The notes: generated from the letters alone by a model not told the origin. A stretch of 64,000 nucleotides of DNA from Tillus elongatus (GCA_964006375.1 OZ023262.1:90965654-91029653), one strand, 5' to 3'; counted from the first letter of the stretch, positions 48,264 to 62,744 are shown. Translations and numbers: made by a program.

Positions 48264-48505
48264 AATTATTAGTATATTATTTTTCCAAACCTGAAACATT
48301 GTCTCGCTATAAAATTCGAAACATGGTTGACTAAAACGAATTATTGAGAATAAAACATTTTTATTTGTCACTTTGACACCCTGTATCTCCTTTTTATTAC
48401 GCGACTTGAGACATAGAGATGTTAGGGTTAAATCAACTTATTTTCAACAAAGGAATCTCTGGTATCATTTCTACCCCTTCATTTGAATACACCCTGTATA
48501 TTAGT
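48264..48505. repeat. Dispersed repeat bounded by ACACCCTGTAT-like words
   Basis: GACACCCTGTATCTCC (48368) and ACACCCTGTATATTAG (48488), with TTTATTACGCGACTTGAGAC between. Possibly an eroded small DNA element. No gene. Confidence 0.4.
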
Positions 48506-48506
48506 G

Positions 48507-49600
<1,094 letters not shown>

Positions 49601-50399
49601 GACATGATAATATACCTGTTAACCAAAATTCAAATTAAACGGCCCACGAGAAAATGAAATATGTTAAGGTAATAAACAGTCTAAGATATCACTTCGAATT
49701 ACATGAGGCATTTCACACGGTGACTGTTTTCAAGCATGGTTAGACTGTGAATGTGCTATTCTAAATAAATAATTCAAAATCGACCAAGTCACCTGACAAT
49801 TAAATATAAATGAGCCGGGTTGCCAGATATAATACAATTTCATTTGAATCTTAAAATGTAAAACATATGGTCATAAAACATATTTGTACTACTTATTGAT
49901 GACAAATAAAAGTTCACAATAAATTAATCCAACCAGTTAAATGTCGTTCAATATTCATAAATGTTGAGTGACCAATTCCTCGTTTTATTTTCAAAAAATA
50001 ATTACAATCTAATTTGTACAATATGACATCGTTGCATCCGATGACAACACATTGCGAGCTGCGTCGAGACACTCGAGACTTCGAGCTAACGTTAACGTTA
50101 ATAATCACCAAGATGGATATCTTATTTATATTCCTATTTAAACAGAAATCTTATTTTACATTTTTATTATTATTTAAATAGATATGCGGAGCTAAAATAA
50201 TTATATGTTATAAATGGTAAGTAAAATATTACTTAAATAATTTTCGTGTATACAGTATATAGCAAATACTGTTAACTAATAACTAAGCAAGGTATTTGTT
50301 TTTGTTATTTGCTTATAGGTTATGTTATAAATTTAAAGTTGAAACTGTATATTGTATAGTGATAATGTTCTTATCTTTAAGTTAGTGCTGTTTGGGAAA
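49601..50399. other. No recognisable feature
   Basis: A+T-rich DNA; nothing supported. Confidence 0.4.
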
Positions 50400-51492
50400 A
50401 AACTCTAGACGCAGCAAGTACGTTATAGTAGTGAATTTTTATAAGAATTGTACACTATTAGTAACAAATATTATTAAACCTAATTTTTTAAATTTAAATG
50501 GACCTTGGAGATCGGTTTTAGAGTCCCAGTTAGCGATTATTTGAAAAAATTTATATTTTATACGGAGCTACTAAATTAAAATTTGGTCTTAGATATAATA
50601 TGTAAGTACTGTGCCTTTAAAAAAATGCGTTACAAATTTCATTAAAGTTACAAACGTTTTTCAGAAAAAATAAATGATTTACGAAGGGAATGTACCTGTC
50701 GAATTATAAAAATATGTAAGTACTGCAAGTGTCTTAAAAAATTGTGTTACAAATTTCATTAATGTTACAAACGTTTTTCAGAAGAAAAAAATATTTACAA
50801 AGGGAATGTACCTGTCGAATTATAAATATGACAGGTATTTTTCCATATTAATTGCTTGGATGGTTTTGTTTTAGTCAACCCATCCAGTTTTTGCAAACAA
50901 TAAACAACAAAAAAGGTTTTTTATGTTATTATAGAAAATTTTCGTAAAAATATTTCAAATCCGATTGCTCAATAAATTTCCCATTAAGCCAGAATCTTCA
51001 ATCTCGAACCTTAGTAACACCTATGTAAACGCACGTGAGTAATAAATTAAAGAAAAATAACATATTGAGCTTCGTTCTGTTTTAAAAAACCATTTTTGTT
51101 TATTGTTTGCAAAAACTGGATGGGTTGACTAAAACAAAACCATCCAAGCAATTAATAAGGAAAAATATCTGTCATATTTATAATTTGACAGGTACATTCC
51201 CTTTGTAAATAATTAATTGTTTTCTGAAAAAATTTTGTAGCTTTAATGAAATTTGTAACACAATTTTTTTAAAGGCACTTGCAGTATTTACATATATCTA
51301 AGACCAAATTTTAATTTAGTAGCTCCAGATACAATATATATTTTTTTAAATAACGGCCAACTGGGACTCTAAAAGCGATCTCCAAAGTCCATTTAAATTT
51401 AAAGAATTAGTTTTAATAATATATCTTACTAATAGTGTACAATTCTTATGAAAATTCACTACCATAACGTACTTGCTGCACCTAGAGTTTTT
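50400..51492. repeat. Fold-back element with ~450-bp arms ending in the terminal module
   Basis: Left arm 50400-50930 and right arm about 51060-51492 are inverted copies. Outer tips are GACGCAGCAAGTACGTTATA and TACCATAACGTACTTGCTGC. Inner words include TTGGATGGTTTTGTTTTAGT / ACTAAAACAAAACCATCCAA and AACTGGATGGGTTGACT. The left arm has an internal ~110-bp duplication (50590-50706 and 50709-50827, GGGAATGTACCTGTCGAATT) present once in the right arm. No protein-coding potential. Confidence 0.9.
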
Positions 51493-52335
51493 TTTTTCAG
51501 TTCAGATCGATTTAGATATTGTTCATAAAATATCCTTATTATGCTTTTGGGACGCTTTCAGCAAAGGTGTTTGGCCAACGAGAGGAACAGTCTGTTTTCG
51601 CCAATTGATTGCACACGAAAGCTAATTAGCTACAGCATATTCCAAAGAAGTACATGAAAAATGTCGTGGTAATTGACCAAATATTGACATTGCAAAACAA
51701 TGTTTACGGCTTTACAACAGTCCATAGAATGTGTCAATAGAAATTTATTTTTCGGAATATTTCCTTCCAGTAGTCAATTGTTTCATCATACGGTTGCAAC
51801 TAATAGCAACAAACATATGAAAGCAGCTAATTTACACCAGAGTGCTACAGACATATTATGCATAAAACGGCAAAGCAGAGAAACAGAGTGGCAACCCTGA
51901 TAGGAAGTAGAGATAAGCCGTCAAGTGTGTCACATGCCATCAAGAGTCTAATCTAAATCGCATTACGAGACACGGTTACACTGCGCGCTTTCTTATTCTT
52001 CTTTCAAGTCCTCCCCGTGACACTCTCGCACGATTATATATTGATTTATTACATTATCTTACTTCCTTAGCTACATGCACAAGCTGATGGAAGATAACAT
52101 TAACGTTTTAACATTTTCAGATACACCAGTACACACTTCTGGTTTGTGTTGATATAAATAAATTGCATTTCCTACCAATAATCTACTTTTATAAGCGTCT
52201 GAAGGCATTTACCAGTGATGCAGACTATAATTATTGTCGCTACAGTTTTTCAAACCTAAAAATGATCTATGAGGCTATTTTTTTATCTCGATATAGTAGC
52301 TACGATTTAACCTAATATAGCTATATGTAAATTTG
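51493..52335. other. No recognisable gene
   Basis: Anonymous. The 66-codon open frame 51700-51900 has no domain. 51950-52020 is more G+C-rich but without recognisable signals. Confidence 0.4.
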
Positions 52336-52339
52336 TAGA

Positions 52340-52381
52340 GTTTCAGTGAATTTTCTTCAAAAAAATTCACTAATGACGAGA

Positions 52382-52458
<77 letters not shown>

Positions 52459-53250
52459 TACCGATAACTCAAAAAATTATGGACCTATTTTCGTGAAATT
52501 TGGTAAGTGCCTTCCCTTTGCAAGTGGCTTGGATAAGTTAGTTAGCCAGAAAAATCTGCTCAGGTTTTCAGGGAAATGTTGTGTTTCTTTCGAAAAAAAA
52601 TTATAGCTTCAGAAATAACAAAGTAAGGGAAACCAAATTTGGTGCGCACGTTTATATCATCATAGGTAAATTACGTACCAAAATTTAGCTATGTAGCTTA
52701 AAATATAAAAAAGTTATAGGCATTTAAAAAATAATAATTTGGGTTTTCCTTAAAACGTCAAAGTTGCGATTTAAAACGTCAAAATTGGCAGCATTTAGGC
52801 AAAGAAGCTGAAACTAATACGGACTATGGAAGGAAAACTGTCTCAAGAAGAATGTTTTACAAACCCTGAAGTCTTAGCTTCAACCGGCATTGTTCTTCAT
52901 TTTACTAAAATATTTCCAGAAAATTTATTTCAAATAGATCCTTTTTCTGGTGCTTTAGCAGTAGTCTTAGCTATAGAGTTTATCTTTTAATGGTATATAA
53001 TTTTTGTCGAATTTTCGTAAAACATCGATAAAGCTCAATATATCCGTTATTATACAAGATATGAAAAAAATCGTATACATTAATTATAGGGTGTCTTAAG
53101 CTACATCTTAAAAGACATTTCTACAATTACAGGCTGGCCCGTATGTCGTTGTGATACAAATTCTCTTTATTTTTTTAATCGAACACGCCTAATGTTATTG
53201 CATTTTTGCATTTTCCATCGAAATATAATACATGTTTGTAAGAAAAGAAA
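52340..53250 (+). repeat. TA-core repeat, plus orientation, (TA)n at 52382-52457
   Basis: Hairpin AGTGAATTTTCTTC/AAATTCACT, truncated flank, TA tract, CGATAACTCAAAAAATTATG, AGCCAGAAAAATCTGC, AACGTCAAAATTGGCAGC, AGAAGAATGTTTTACAAACC, TATAGGGTGTCTTAAGCTAC. Leads into a TIR-module unit. Confidence 0.88.
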
Positions 53251-53251
53251 T

Positions 53252-54092
53252 TCTGGACGCAGCAACTGTGTTATGGTAGCGAATTTTGATTAAATGCTTC
53301 AAATTTAAATAGCTCAATTTGCTATTAATCTATAAGGTTGCCCAAGAAACGAGTTTTTTGGGAGCACTTCGTTTACTTTGGAAAATTTTTGTACATTTTC
53401 AAACTATAAGGTTATTTGATGGAACATGGCACATTGTTTTTACTATATAGGTTATACTGGTAACCGATTTGATGCCTGCTTTCTTAAAAGTGAACACACA
53501 TATTTGCTTTTTTTTGGATCCAGGAGGGAGATATGCCTCATGCAGACCTCATTCACGACACCGTAGTGCCGTGGGATATCGAGGTACTGTGAGACTCGTA
53601 CTCTTAGTACACCTATTCACTAAAACTCCGTACGGAGGCGGGCGTTAGCGGGTAAGTATGTTTTGGACGCTTATGCTTATATGGAAGTTGCTCATCGTAG
53701 TCAGTGGCACTACGGAGAATAGCATTTGGGTGAGAAGCGGCTTTTGCGAACTGAGTTGTGGATAGTTGAGTTATAAACTCAAGTATCGAAGGCATTTCCA
53801 GATCAGAGTGAATCTGACTGTTTCTGACAAACCATGGCGCTCCGGTAATCATTCTCAGAATTTTATTCTGGATGATTTGAAGGGTCTTGATGTGTGTTAC
53901 GGCCGCGGTGGCCGATGACGACTTTGTACATGGCTAATTTATTGTTCATGGAGAATTTTGAATTTCTACTTAGTGCTAAGTGGAACAGTTTCGAGATGAA
54001 CATCGAGGCTTTTCATCGGGCGTGATATTTCCTATTAAAAGCATTTTTATGAAAATTCACTACCATAACACACTTGCTGCGTCCAGACTTTT
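53252..54092 (+). repeat. TIR-module unit interrupted by a Jockey fragment
   Basis: Starts GGACGCAGCAACTGTGTTAT and ends ACCATAACACACTTGCTGCG. Interior 53290-53490 matches other units, and 54030-54045 resumes (AAAAGCATTTTTATGAAAATT). The insert between is a LINE piece. Confidence 0.8.
53520..54015 (-). pseudogene. Jockey-type LINE ORF2 C-terminal fragment
   Basis: Minus strand. About 54000-53890 gives SKLFHLALSRNSKFSMNNKL (RT thumb region), and 53885-53613 gives QNKILRMITGAPWFVRNSQI then HSDLEMPSILEFITQLS, the well-known C-terminal region of Jockey-clade RTs. It stops at 53613. Strongly 5'-truncated, with one frameshift near 53890. Sits inside a TIR-module unit. Confidence 0.82.
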
Positions 54093-54149
54093 TAGAATAC
54101 AGCCACTTAAAATTGAGCATACTTCTCATTAAAAGGAACAAGCATTAAA

Positions 54150-54745
54150 GACTTTTTTCTACCAATGTTTTTATTTTTTAAATCCTACGCGTTTCGGTTC
54201 ATTTCGTTCAACGATCTTTATGGGTTAAAAACCTGCTAACACATCGTACACAGTGAAAATATTTTTTATCACCTGAAGATGATTAAGATGAACCGAAACG
54301 CGTAGGGTTTAAAAAAAGTAAAAGCCTTTAATTGTTGTTCTTTTTAATCACGTCAAACTTAGATGTGTTGACGTTTAGAAAGAATATCATTTCGGCGAGG
54401 CTGGCCGACGTCACCAAATCTTATGGGAAGCTGTCAAGGTCTTTATTCTCATTGTCTCTCAGAATGTGGTTCCTGACGACTTGCATTAGAAAAGACTTGT
54501 GTCCAAAATTCATCTGCAACATGATCAACAAAGCAGTTCCTAGTTGCTTCGAGACGCTGACCCAGAGGTTTCAGAAGTCAGTGCTAACGAGGGGGTTAAG
54601 ATCAGCCTACTCAAAGAGGTAACAGGTCAACCTGAAACTGAAGTTTATGCACGATGTGCTAGCAGGTCTGTAACCTCTGAAGATGCTTCAGATGAACCGA
54701 AACACGTAGGGTTTTAAAAAATTCAAGCATTGTCTGGTAGAAAAA
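54150..54745 (+). mobile_element. Penelope-like candidate: hammerhead-like repeats around a short ORF
   Basis: The block ACCGAAACGCGTAGG occurs three times: inverted at about 54184-54200, direct at about 54285-54300, and direct with one change at about 54693-54708 (CCGAAACACGTAGG). TTTTTTCTACCA (54158) and TGGTAGAAAAAAG (54735) close it as an outer inverted repeat. Between the direct copies, 54332-54622 is open for 96 codons (LSRSLFSLSLRMWFLTTCIR, FICNMINKAVPSCFETLTQR). The arrangement and the leader-like peptide recall Penelope-like elements, but no RT or GIY-YIG domain is present. Confidence 0.4.
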
Positions 54746-55050
54746 AGTTTGGACGCAGCAAGTGAGTTATGGCAGTAAATTTTTATAAAATGCTTTGAAT
54801 AGCAAATATGTCGTTTTAATGCAAGCAGTCATCAAATTGCTTACCGGTATAACCTATATAGTAGAAACAATGCGCCATATTTTATCAAAATAACTTATTG
54901 TTTGAAAATGTACAAACATTTTTCGACAATAAACTTTAAATGTTGGTTTCCTAGTCAACAAACCTTAGGTTAATAGCAAATTGAGTTATTGAAATTTGAA
55001 GCATTTAATGAAAATTTGCTACCAAAACGCACTTACTGCGTCTTGATTTT
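54745..55050 (+). repeat. TIR-module unit (MITE-like)
   Basis: Begins GGACGCAGCAAGTGAGTTAT and ends ACCAAAACGCACTTACTGCG. Interior words GTATAACCTATATAGTAGAA and TTAATAGCAAATTGAGTTAT match the 57.0-kb copy. Confidence 0.85.
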
Positions 55051-55480
55051 TTTCTTACAAACATATTTCGATAAAAAATGCAATAATATATGGCTGTTCG
55101 AAAAAAAAATGTAGGGATCACCAACGACTTATGGGCCAGCCTGTGATTGTCAAAATAATTTTATAAGATGCAGCTCAAGACACCCTGTAATTAACTTATA
55201 CAATTTTTTCTCGCCTCTTGTATAATAATTATATTGAGCTTTACCGTAGAAATGCGTCACCCTGTATATATGTAAACAGATCAAAACTGAACGTAAATGG
55301 ATTCCAGGGGGCCTAGTTTCCGCTCATTTGAAGAAATCTTTTTAAAATTCTAAAGTCGCGGTCTCCTCTTGACGAATTTTTTGTACGAAAATTAGCTAAA
55401 GATTATGGACCGTTAAACCATAAACTTAACTAAAACTACCGCCAAAGCATCAGAGAAAAAATAACTAACCTGTTGCATAT
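55051..55480 (-). repeat. TA-core repeat arms without a long TA core
   Basis: AACGACTTATGGGCCAGCC, GCAGCTCAAGACACCCTGTA, AGAAATGCGTCACCCTGTAT, AAACAGATCAAAACTGAACG, GCTCATTTGAAGAAATC. Only ATATAT remains where 59.2 kb has a full (TA)n, so this copy shows the arms before expansion or after contraction. Confidence 0.75.
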
Positions 55481-55785
55481 CAGCCTTTTTTGTAAAACTT
55501 CGATCCTTTATATGTGTTGATAAAACATAACAAACACTGTTTAGTCCACCCACTTACAATAATTTGCACTTGTATATAAAGATTAACAAATAACACAAAT
55601 AATGTGTCAACTGAAACAGATAAAACAGTCTAATACCATACAATAAACGTCAGTTACAGCGTGTAACAGACCTGCGCAATAATATTAAATGTTCCGTTGC
55701 CAGGCAACGCTCAGACATACTAGATCTCATATAAGCCAGGTTTGCCATTGTCAGTCAAACGCGGTGATATTAAAAATAAATGTTT
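55481..55785. other. No recognisable feature
   Basis: Contains GTTGCCAGGCAAC (55697), a short palindrome. No gene. Confidence 0.35.
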
Positions 55786-56315
<530 letters not shown>

Positions 56316-57015
56316 CTTCAATTCTTATTCCTTTTAGTCATGTCAAACCCAGAAGTGCTAACGTTTATAAATAATGGCCATATTTAAATACATTTTTCAT
56401 ATATCCTAAATTGAAGATTCGTCACAGTTTAAAGACGATGCTGCCTTTTCGTCGCTATCTCATCCAATCAACATTTAATGTCAAATTGCCGTAAATTCAT
56501 CCCAACCAGCAAAAAAATTAACATATTTAATTTTTGTGTGAAATCTAAGTGTATTACACCAATTTGAGGAATAAACTAAAGAGTGATATGGGAGACGCTA
56601 GTAGGTACAGCAAGCAATCTTCATCAACTCGTTTTAGTTATATTTAACACATGTTCATTTAACATTGGGCCACTGTACCTAATTTATTAGCAAATATGTG
56701 CAACGTTTGACTTGAATCCAATATCCAGGCATTGAGTGCCATGCTGATTCCTCAATAAACTGCGCATGTAAAAGAATATTCTACATGACTTATGGTTATG
56801 TTCAGATTAAAAAAAAAACAGTAGATATATTTGCAAATAGGTATGTAGGTACATCTTTGTTAAAAAGTACAACATATTGAATGGTCAAAAACCATGCTAT
56901 AAATATTGGGAACAATGATGAAGGTGAATAGCACCGTACAAAGAGAAAACTGCTGCAGTTTTGTTTATCTTTCCAATTACATGATTGTGGTACTCCGAGA
57001 ACATTCGAGCGCCTA
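56316..57015. other. No gene; short segment shared with 54.33 kb
   Basis: TAGTCATGTCAAACCCAGAA and GTGCTAACGTTTA (56335-56370) resemble TAATCACGTCAAACTTAGAT and GTGTTGACGTTTA at 54338-54378. The rest is anonymous. Confidence 0.4.
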
Positions 57016-57019
57016 AGTA

Positions 57020-57340
57020 AAAAGTCTCGACGCAGCAAGTGCCTTATGGTAGTGAATTTTCATAAAAATGTTTTTAATAACAAATATGTGTGTTTTTTTA
57101 AGAAATAATACTCAAATTTGGTTACCAGTATAATCTATATAGTAAAAACAATGTGCCATGTTTCATCAAAATAACTTTATTGTGTGAAAATGTACAAAAA
57201 TTTTCCAAAGTAAACGAAGTGTTCCCGAAAAAACACGTTTCTTGGTCAACCTTATAGGTTAATAGCAAATTGAGCTGTTCAAATCTGAAACATTTGATCA
57301 AAATTCGCTACCATAACGCACTTGCTGCGTCCAGAATTTC
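57020..57340 (+). repeat. TIR-module unit (MITE-like), well preserved
   Basis: Outer ends CGACGCAGCAAGTGCCTTAT and ACCATAACGCACTTGCTGCG. About 310 bp. Good reference copy for the unit. Confidence 0.88.
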
Positions 57341-58660
<1,320 letters not shown>

Positions 58661-58958
58661 AAAATTAGTTAACATTAAAATAAATTCAGTCCATGAAATT
58701 CTGAGTTTAAGAGTATGTGACGTGAGCAATATAAAACTATACTAACCCCATGATTATGTTTTTTAACCAAAATTTTATTACGCTGCATTTAACGAAAAAT
58801 CGTTTTTAATTTTTCAGCACAATCAAAATGGACACTTCAAAATCAGTTTAATATGGCTGTATTTGTAACATTATTCTTCTGAGCGTTAATTTTGCTCAAA
58901 TTTTTAGCCCACATTCCACAACGACCAATGACAGCGCTAAGTTGCTAAATTTTTTTGG

Positions 58959-58962
<4 letters not shown>
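58661..58962. other. No recognisable feature
   Basis: A+T-rich spacer between TA-core repeats. Confidence 0.35.
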
Positions 58963-59042
<80 letters not shown>

Positions 59043-59202
59043 AGGGTGTTCGAAAAAAAACAATTGTAGGGACCACAAACGACTTATCGACCAGCCTGTG
59101 TTTGTCAAAATAGTTTTATAAGATGCAGCTCAAGACACCTTATAATTACCATATAAATTTTTCTCGTATCTTGTGTAATAAGCTTTACCGTAGAAATGCG
59201 TC

Positions 59203-59287
<85 letters not shown>

Positions 59288-59430
59288 GTAAAGAGATAAA
59301 AACTGAAAGTAAACCCGGATATGGATTCTAGGGGGGCTAGTTTGCGCTCATTTGAAGAAATCTTTTTAAAATCAAGAGTTGCGATCTCATCATTAACGAA
59401 TTTATTCTACGAAAATTAGCTAAAAATTAT
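58963..59430 (-). repeat. TA-core repeat arms with two (TA)n tracts
   Basis: (TA)n 58963-59036; AACGACTTATCGACCAGCC; GCAGCTCAAGACACCTTATA; AGAAATGCGTCACCCTA; (TA)n 59209-59282; ACCCGGATATGGATTC; GCGCTCATTTGAAGAAATC. Same order as 55.09-55.42 kb, where TA is short. Confidence 0.82.
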
Positions 59431-59469
59431 AGACTTATAAACTTAACTAAACCTAGAGCCAAAGTATCA

Positions 59470-59990
59470 ACTTAACTAACCCTATAGCCAAAGCATCAGA
59501 GAAAGGCTCTATTTAAAATTAATTTGCTGTAACTTTTTTGGTAAAATGAAGGACAATATGACGTTGAAGCTGAAACTTAAGGGTTTGCAGAACACTCTTC
59601 TTGCGACATTTTCTTTACATAATCCGTATTTGTTTCAGGTTTTCTGCCTAAGTGTTGCCAATTTTTTACGTTTTAAATCGTGACTTTGACGTTTTGAGGA
59701 AAGCCACAATTTTCATTAAATGCCGATACCTTTTTTCTCTTTAAACTTACAGACCTATATTTTGGTGTATGGTTCACGATTTTTATAAAAAACACGTGTG
59801 CCAAATTCGGTTGCCCTTGCTTTGTTATTTCCGGAGATATAATTTTTTCCGAAAGAAAACACCAAATTTTTCGGGAAAACCTGGGCTGGTTTTCCTGGCT
59901 AACGAACTTATCCAAGCCACTTGCAAAAGGAGGTACTCAACTAATTTGATCAAAATCGGCCCATTATTTTTTGAGTTATCGGTGTGATAC

Positions 59991-60077
<87 letters not shown>

Positions 60078-60205
60078 CAATTGAAACTGAGCCCGGATAT
60101 GTGTTCTAAGGTGCCTATTTAGCACTCATTTAAAGAAATTTTTTCAAAATTAAAAAGTCAGGATCTCCTAATTAGTGATTTTTTTAAAAGAAAATTCACT
60201 AAAAA
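59470..60205 (-). repeat. TA-core repeat, minus orientation, (TA)n at 59994-60070
   Basis: GCATCAGAGAAAGGCTCTAT, AAAATGAAGGACAATATGAC, CTAAGTGTTGCCAATTTTTT, CTTGCTTTGTTATTTCCGGA, CCTGGCTAACGAACTTATCC, GAGTTATCGGTGTGATACAT, TA core, AATTGAAACTGAGCCCGGAT, TCCTAATTAGTG, AAAATTCACTAAAAAG. Confidence 0.88.
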
Positions 60206-61030
60206 GGGATCACAGCTGACAGTGTTCCAGATCCTCACTCCACTGCCATTTATACTGTCGATGTAACTGTTAAGTAACAATCTACTTCTGTCAGTCAACG
60301 GTCTAACAAAAGCGGCTTAAAAAGGGGTGTATTATCTCGAAGGGGGAATGTGCTGATCTCAAATCAGCGTAAAATTGAAATTCTACACTGATATTTATTA
60401 CTATTCACGGCCATACTGATTAAGATGAGCTAGACGCTTGTGCACGTAAGTGAGACCATGTGATATTTTCAACAGCTGACCAACAGGCAGGAATAACACA
60501 ATGACTGCTCTTTGTTGATTATGACAAAAATTACAGTGATGGGGTCAAAATTTCGTGACATATTTCTCTACTTAAACACATTCAACATTCACAAATTAAC
60601 TAGACGGATGTTTTTCTTGAACTTTGAGGACCATTTTTATTTCAAATCAGTTTTATAGCTATTTTCAACGTTGATGTAGTCAGTTTGACCTGGCAGGCCG
60701 CTCCTGCGGTAATTATCACTGTATGGCCTACCAAAAAACGATTTTAGGTCACCCCAATGCCCAAAGCTTTTCCTGTGCTGGATTACAGTTAAATTGGTAA
60801 TATATAACACTGAAGTGATGGTGACTAGTGAGTGATATAATTCAGTGCCCGTCGTGGTATTAGCCAGGTATGTAGTTGTTTTCATTTTCTAATTTTCTTC
60901 TCACAGCTTTCTTCTTGCTAGACTGTGTGTAAGCTTAAATTGATGTGGAAGTCTAGAATCGTCACAAAACCAGAGATGACGCTTTTGCGCTAATCTCCAC
61001 TGCACTTGATGGCAGCGCCTGACTCAAGGC
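60206..61030. other. No recognisable gene
   Basis: Anonymous DNA. The 82-codon minus frame 60637-60885 has no domain. Confidence 0.35.
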
Positions 61031-61105
61031 CGGATGGTTGGAGTCCAGGTGTGACATAGTAAAGAGTCCAAAGAAGGACGAAACCGGTCTCTGTCTCCTG
61101 CTCAT
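61005..61105 (+). ncRNA. Hammerhead-like relic downstream of a B-box-like motif
   Basis: GGTTGGAGTCC (about 61036-61046) differs at two positions from the Pol III B box GGTTCGAATCC. About 15 bp on, GTAAAGA-GTCC-AAAGAA-GGAC-GAAA-CCGG-TC has the stem II and GAAA of a hammerhead, with a GUC cleavage triplet, but CUGA is changed. GACA before and TGTC after could pair as stem I. Possibly part of a tRNA-derived SINE. Confidence 0.35.
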
Positions 61106-61164
61106 ACTATACATATAGGTATAACAGGGTTTGCCAAGCTTCTACACTACCTAGATACTTCCAG

Positions 61165-61215
61165 CTTTTAGCGAATTTTTCATAAAACGAAAAATTAACT
61201 AATGAGGAGATCTGT

Positions 61216-61302
<87 letters not shown>

Positions 61303-61975
61303 ACCAGTAACTAAAAAAAGGCCGATTTTGATGAAATTTGTTATGTACCTTCCTTTTATAAGTGGTTTAGAGCAGTTCATTTGCCAGGAAAATCGTACCA
61401 GTTTTCGGGGAAAATTTTGAGTTTTCCTTCAAAAAAATGTATCTCCGAAGATAAAGAGTTATGACAACCAAATTTGGCATATATTTTCTATTATGAAACT
61501 TACCCTACATGCCGAAATTCAGATCTCTAATTTAAAGGAAAAAAAGTTATAGGCATTTACATTAAAAAAAAATTGGGTGCCACTGGTGAACAGAGGAAAG
61601 CACAGGAACAAAATATTTTGTGTGATTAACAACACTGTTTGAATATTACATACCATGGTTAAGTTTTCTTGACGCAAAAAAGTCAATAAGTAGCAGAAAA
61701 AATATTTACAAAATGTTACAATTTTCTTCTTTAAACGTCAATTTTCAGACAAGAAATCTGAAACAAATACGGATTGTGGAAAAAATGTCGTAATAAGTGT
61801 GTTTTACTAAGCCTTAAGTTTCAGCTTCATCCACCATTGTCCTTCATTTTACTAAAATATTTTCGGAAAATCCTGTTCCAATAGACCATCTTTCTGATGC
61901 TTTGGCAGTAGTTTCAGCTATAGAGTTTATGGTTCAATAGCCTATATTTTAGCAACTTTTCGCAGAATAAATTCG
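61165..61975 (+). repeat. TA-core repeat, plus orientation, (TA)n at 61217-61300
   Basis: GAATTTTTCATAAAACG hairpin-like start, GAGGAGATCTG, TA core, GTACCAGTAACT, AGGCCGATTTTGATGAAATT, AGTTATGACAACCAAATTTG, GTCCTTCATTTTACTAAAAT, CTGATGCTTTGGCAG. Confidence 0.82.
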
Positions 61976-62330
61976 TTATTGACAAGACCGCGACCACGAA
62001 TTTTAAAAAGATTTCTTCAAATGAACGCGAACTAGAGAACCCTAAAATTCATATACGGGGTCAGTTTGAGTTTGTGTATGTTTACACATATACAGAGTAA
62101 CGCATTTCTACGGTAAAGCTTAGTATATATGCGTTATTATACAAGATATGATAAAAAGTTATATACGTTAATTATAGCTGCATCTTATAAACATATTTTA
62201 ACAATCACAGGATGGTCCATAAGTCGTTCGTGATACACACTTTCTTTTTTTTAATAGAAAACCCCTTTATGTTATTGCATTTTTGTATTTTTCATCGAAT
62301 TATAATGCATGTTTGTAAGGAAAAAAAAGA
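61976..62330 (+). repeat. TA-core repeat arms (plus), TA core nearly absent
   Basis: TTTCTTCAAATGAACGCGAA, ATACGGGGTCAGTTTGAG, ACGCATTTCTACGGTAAAGC, GCTGCATCTTATAAAC, ACAGGATGGTCCATAAGTCG: inverse order of 59.04-59.40 kb, without a long TA run. Confidence 0.75.
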
Positions 62331-62740
62331 TATTTCATCGTTTTTGTGTTATTTCAATTGTTTTGCAACTTTTCACGTTTTTGGCACATATCACAAATTG
62401 TTATACGGCGTTTTTACCAAAAGATAGCGGAGCCTCCTGGAAATGACGCATTTAGACATATTTTTCTTTATATTACTCGCCGAAAGAGTTAATATGTCAT
62501 ATATAGCTCTGTGGTTGGATTTGAAAAGTTTTCGCAGAAATATTTTTAGTGTTTCCGTAGAAAACATTTTTTGTAACATTTTTGTCATATGTTGGTAATT
62601 AACAGTAAATATTTAGTAAGTTATTGTAAAAAAAGTTGCCAAATTTTTGTGAGAAATTTAATTTAGGGTAACATTACTGAAGGTAATTTTTGTAAAAAAA
62701 AATGGTTAAATTTGTGTAAATAAAAAAAAATTGTTTTCCT
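62331..62740. other. No recognisable feature
   Basis: A+T-rich; nothing supported. Confidence 0.35.
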
Positions 62741-62744
62741 AGTT

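Noticed and set aside
50400..51492. CRISPR array or satellite from repeated words
   Set aside because: Repeats are inverted or unevenly spaced without unique spacers, and the context is eukaryotic transposons.
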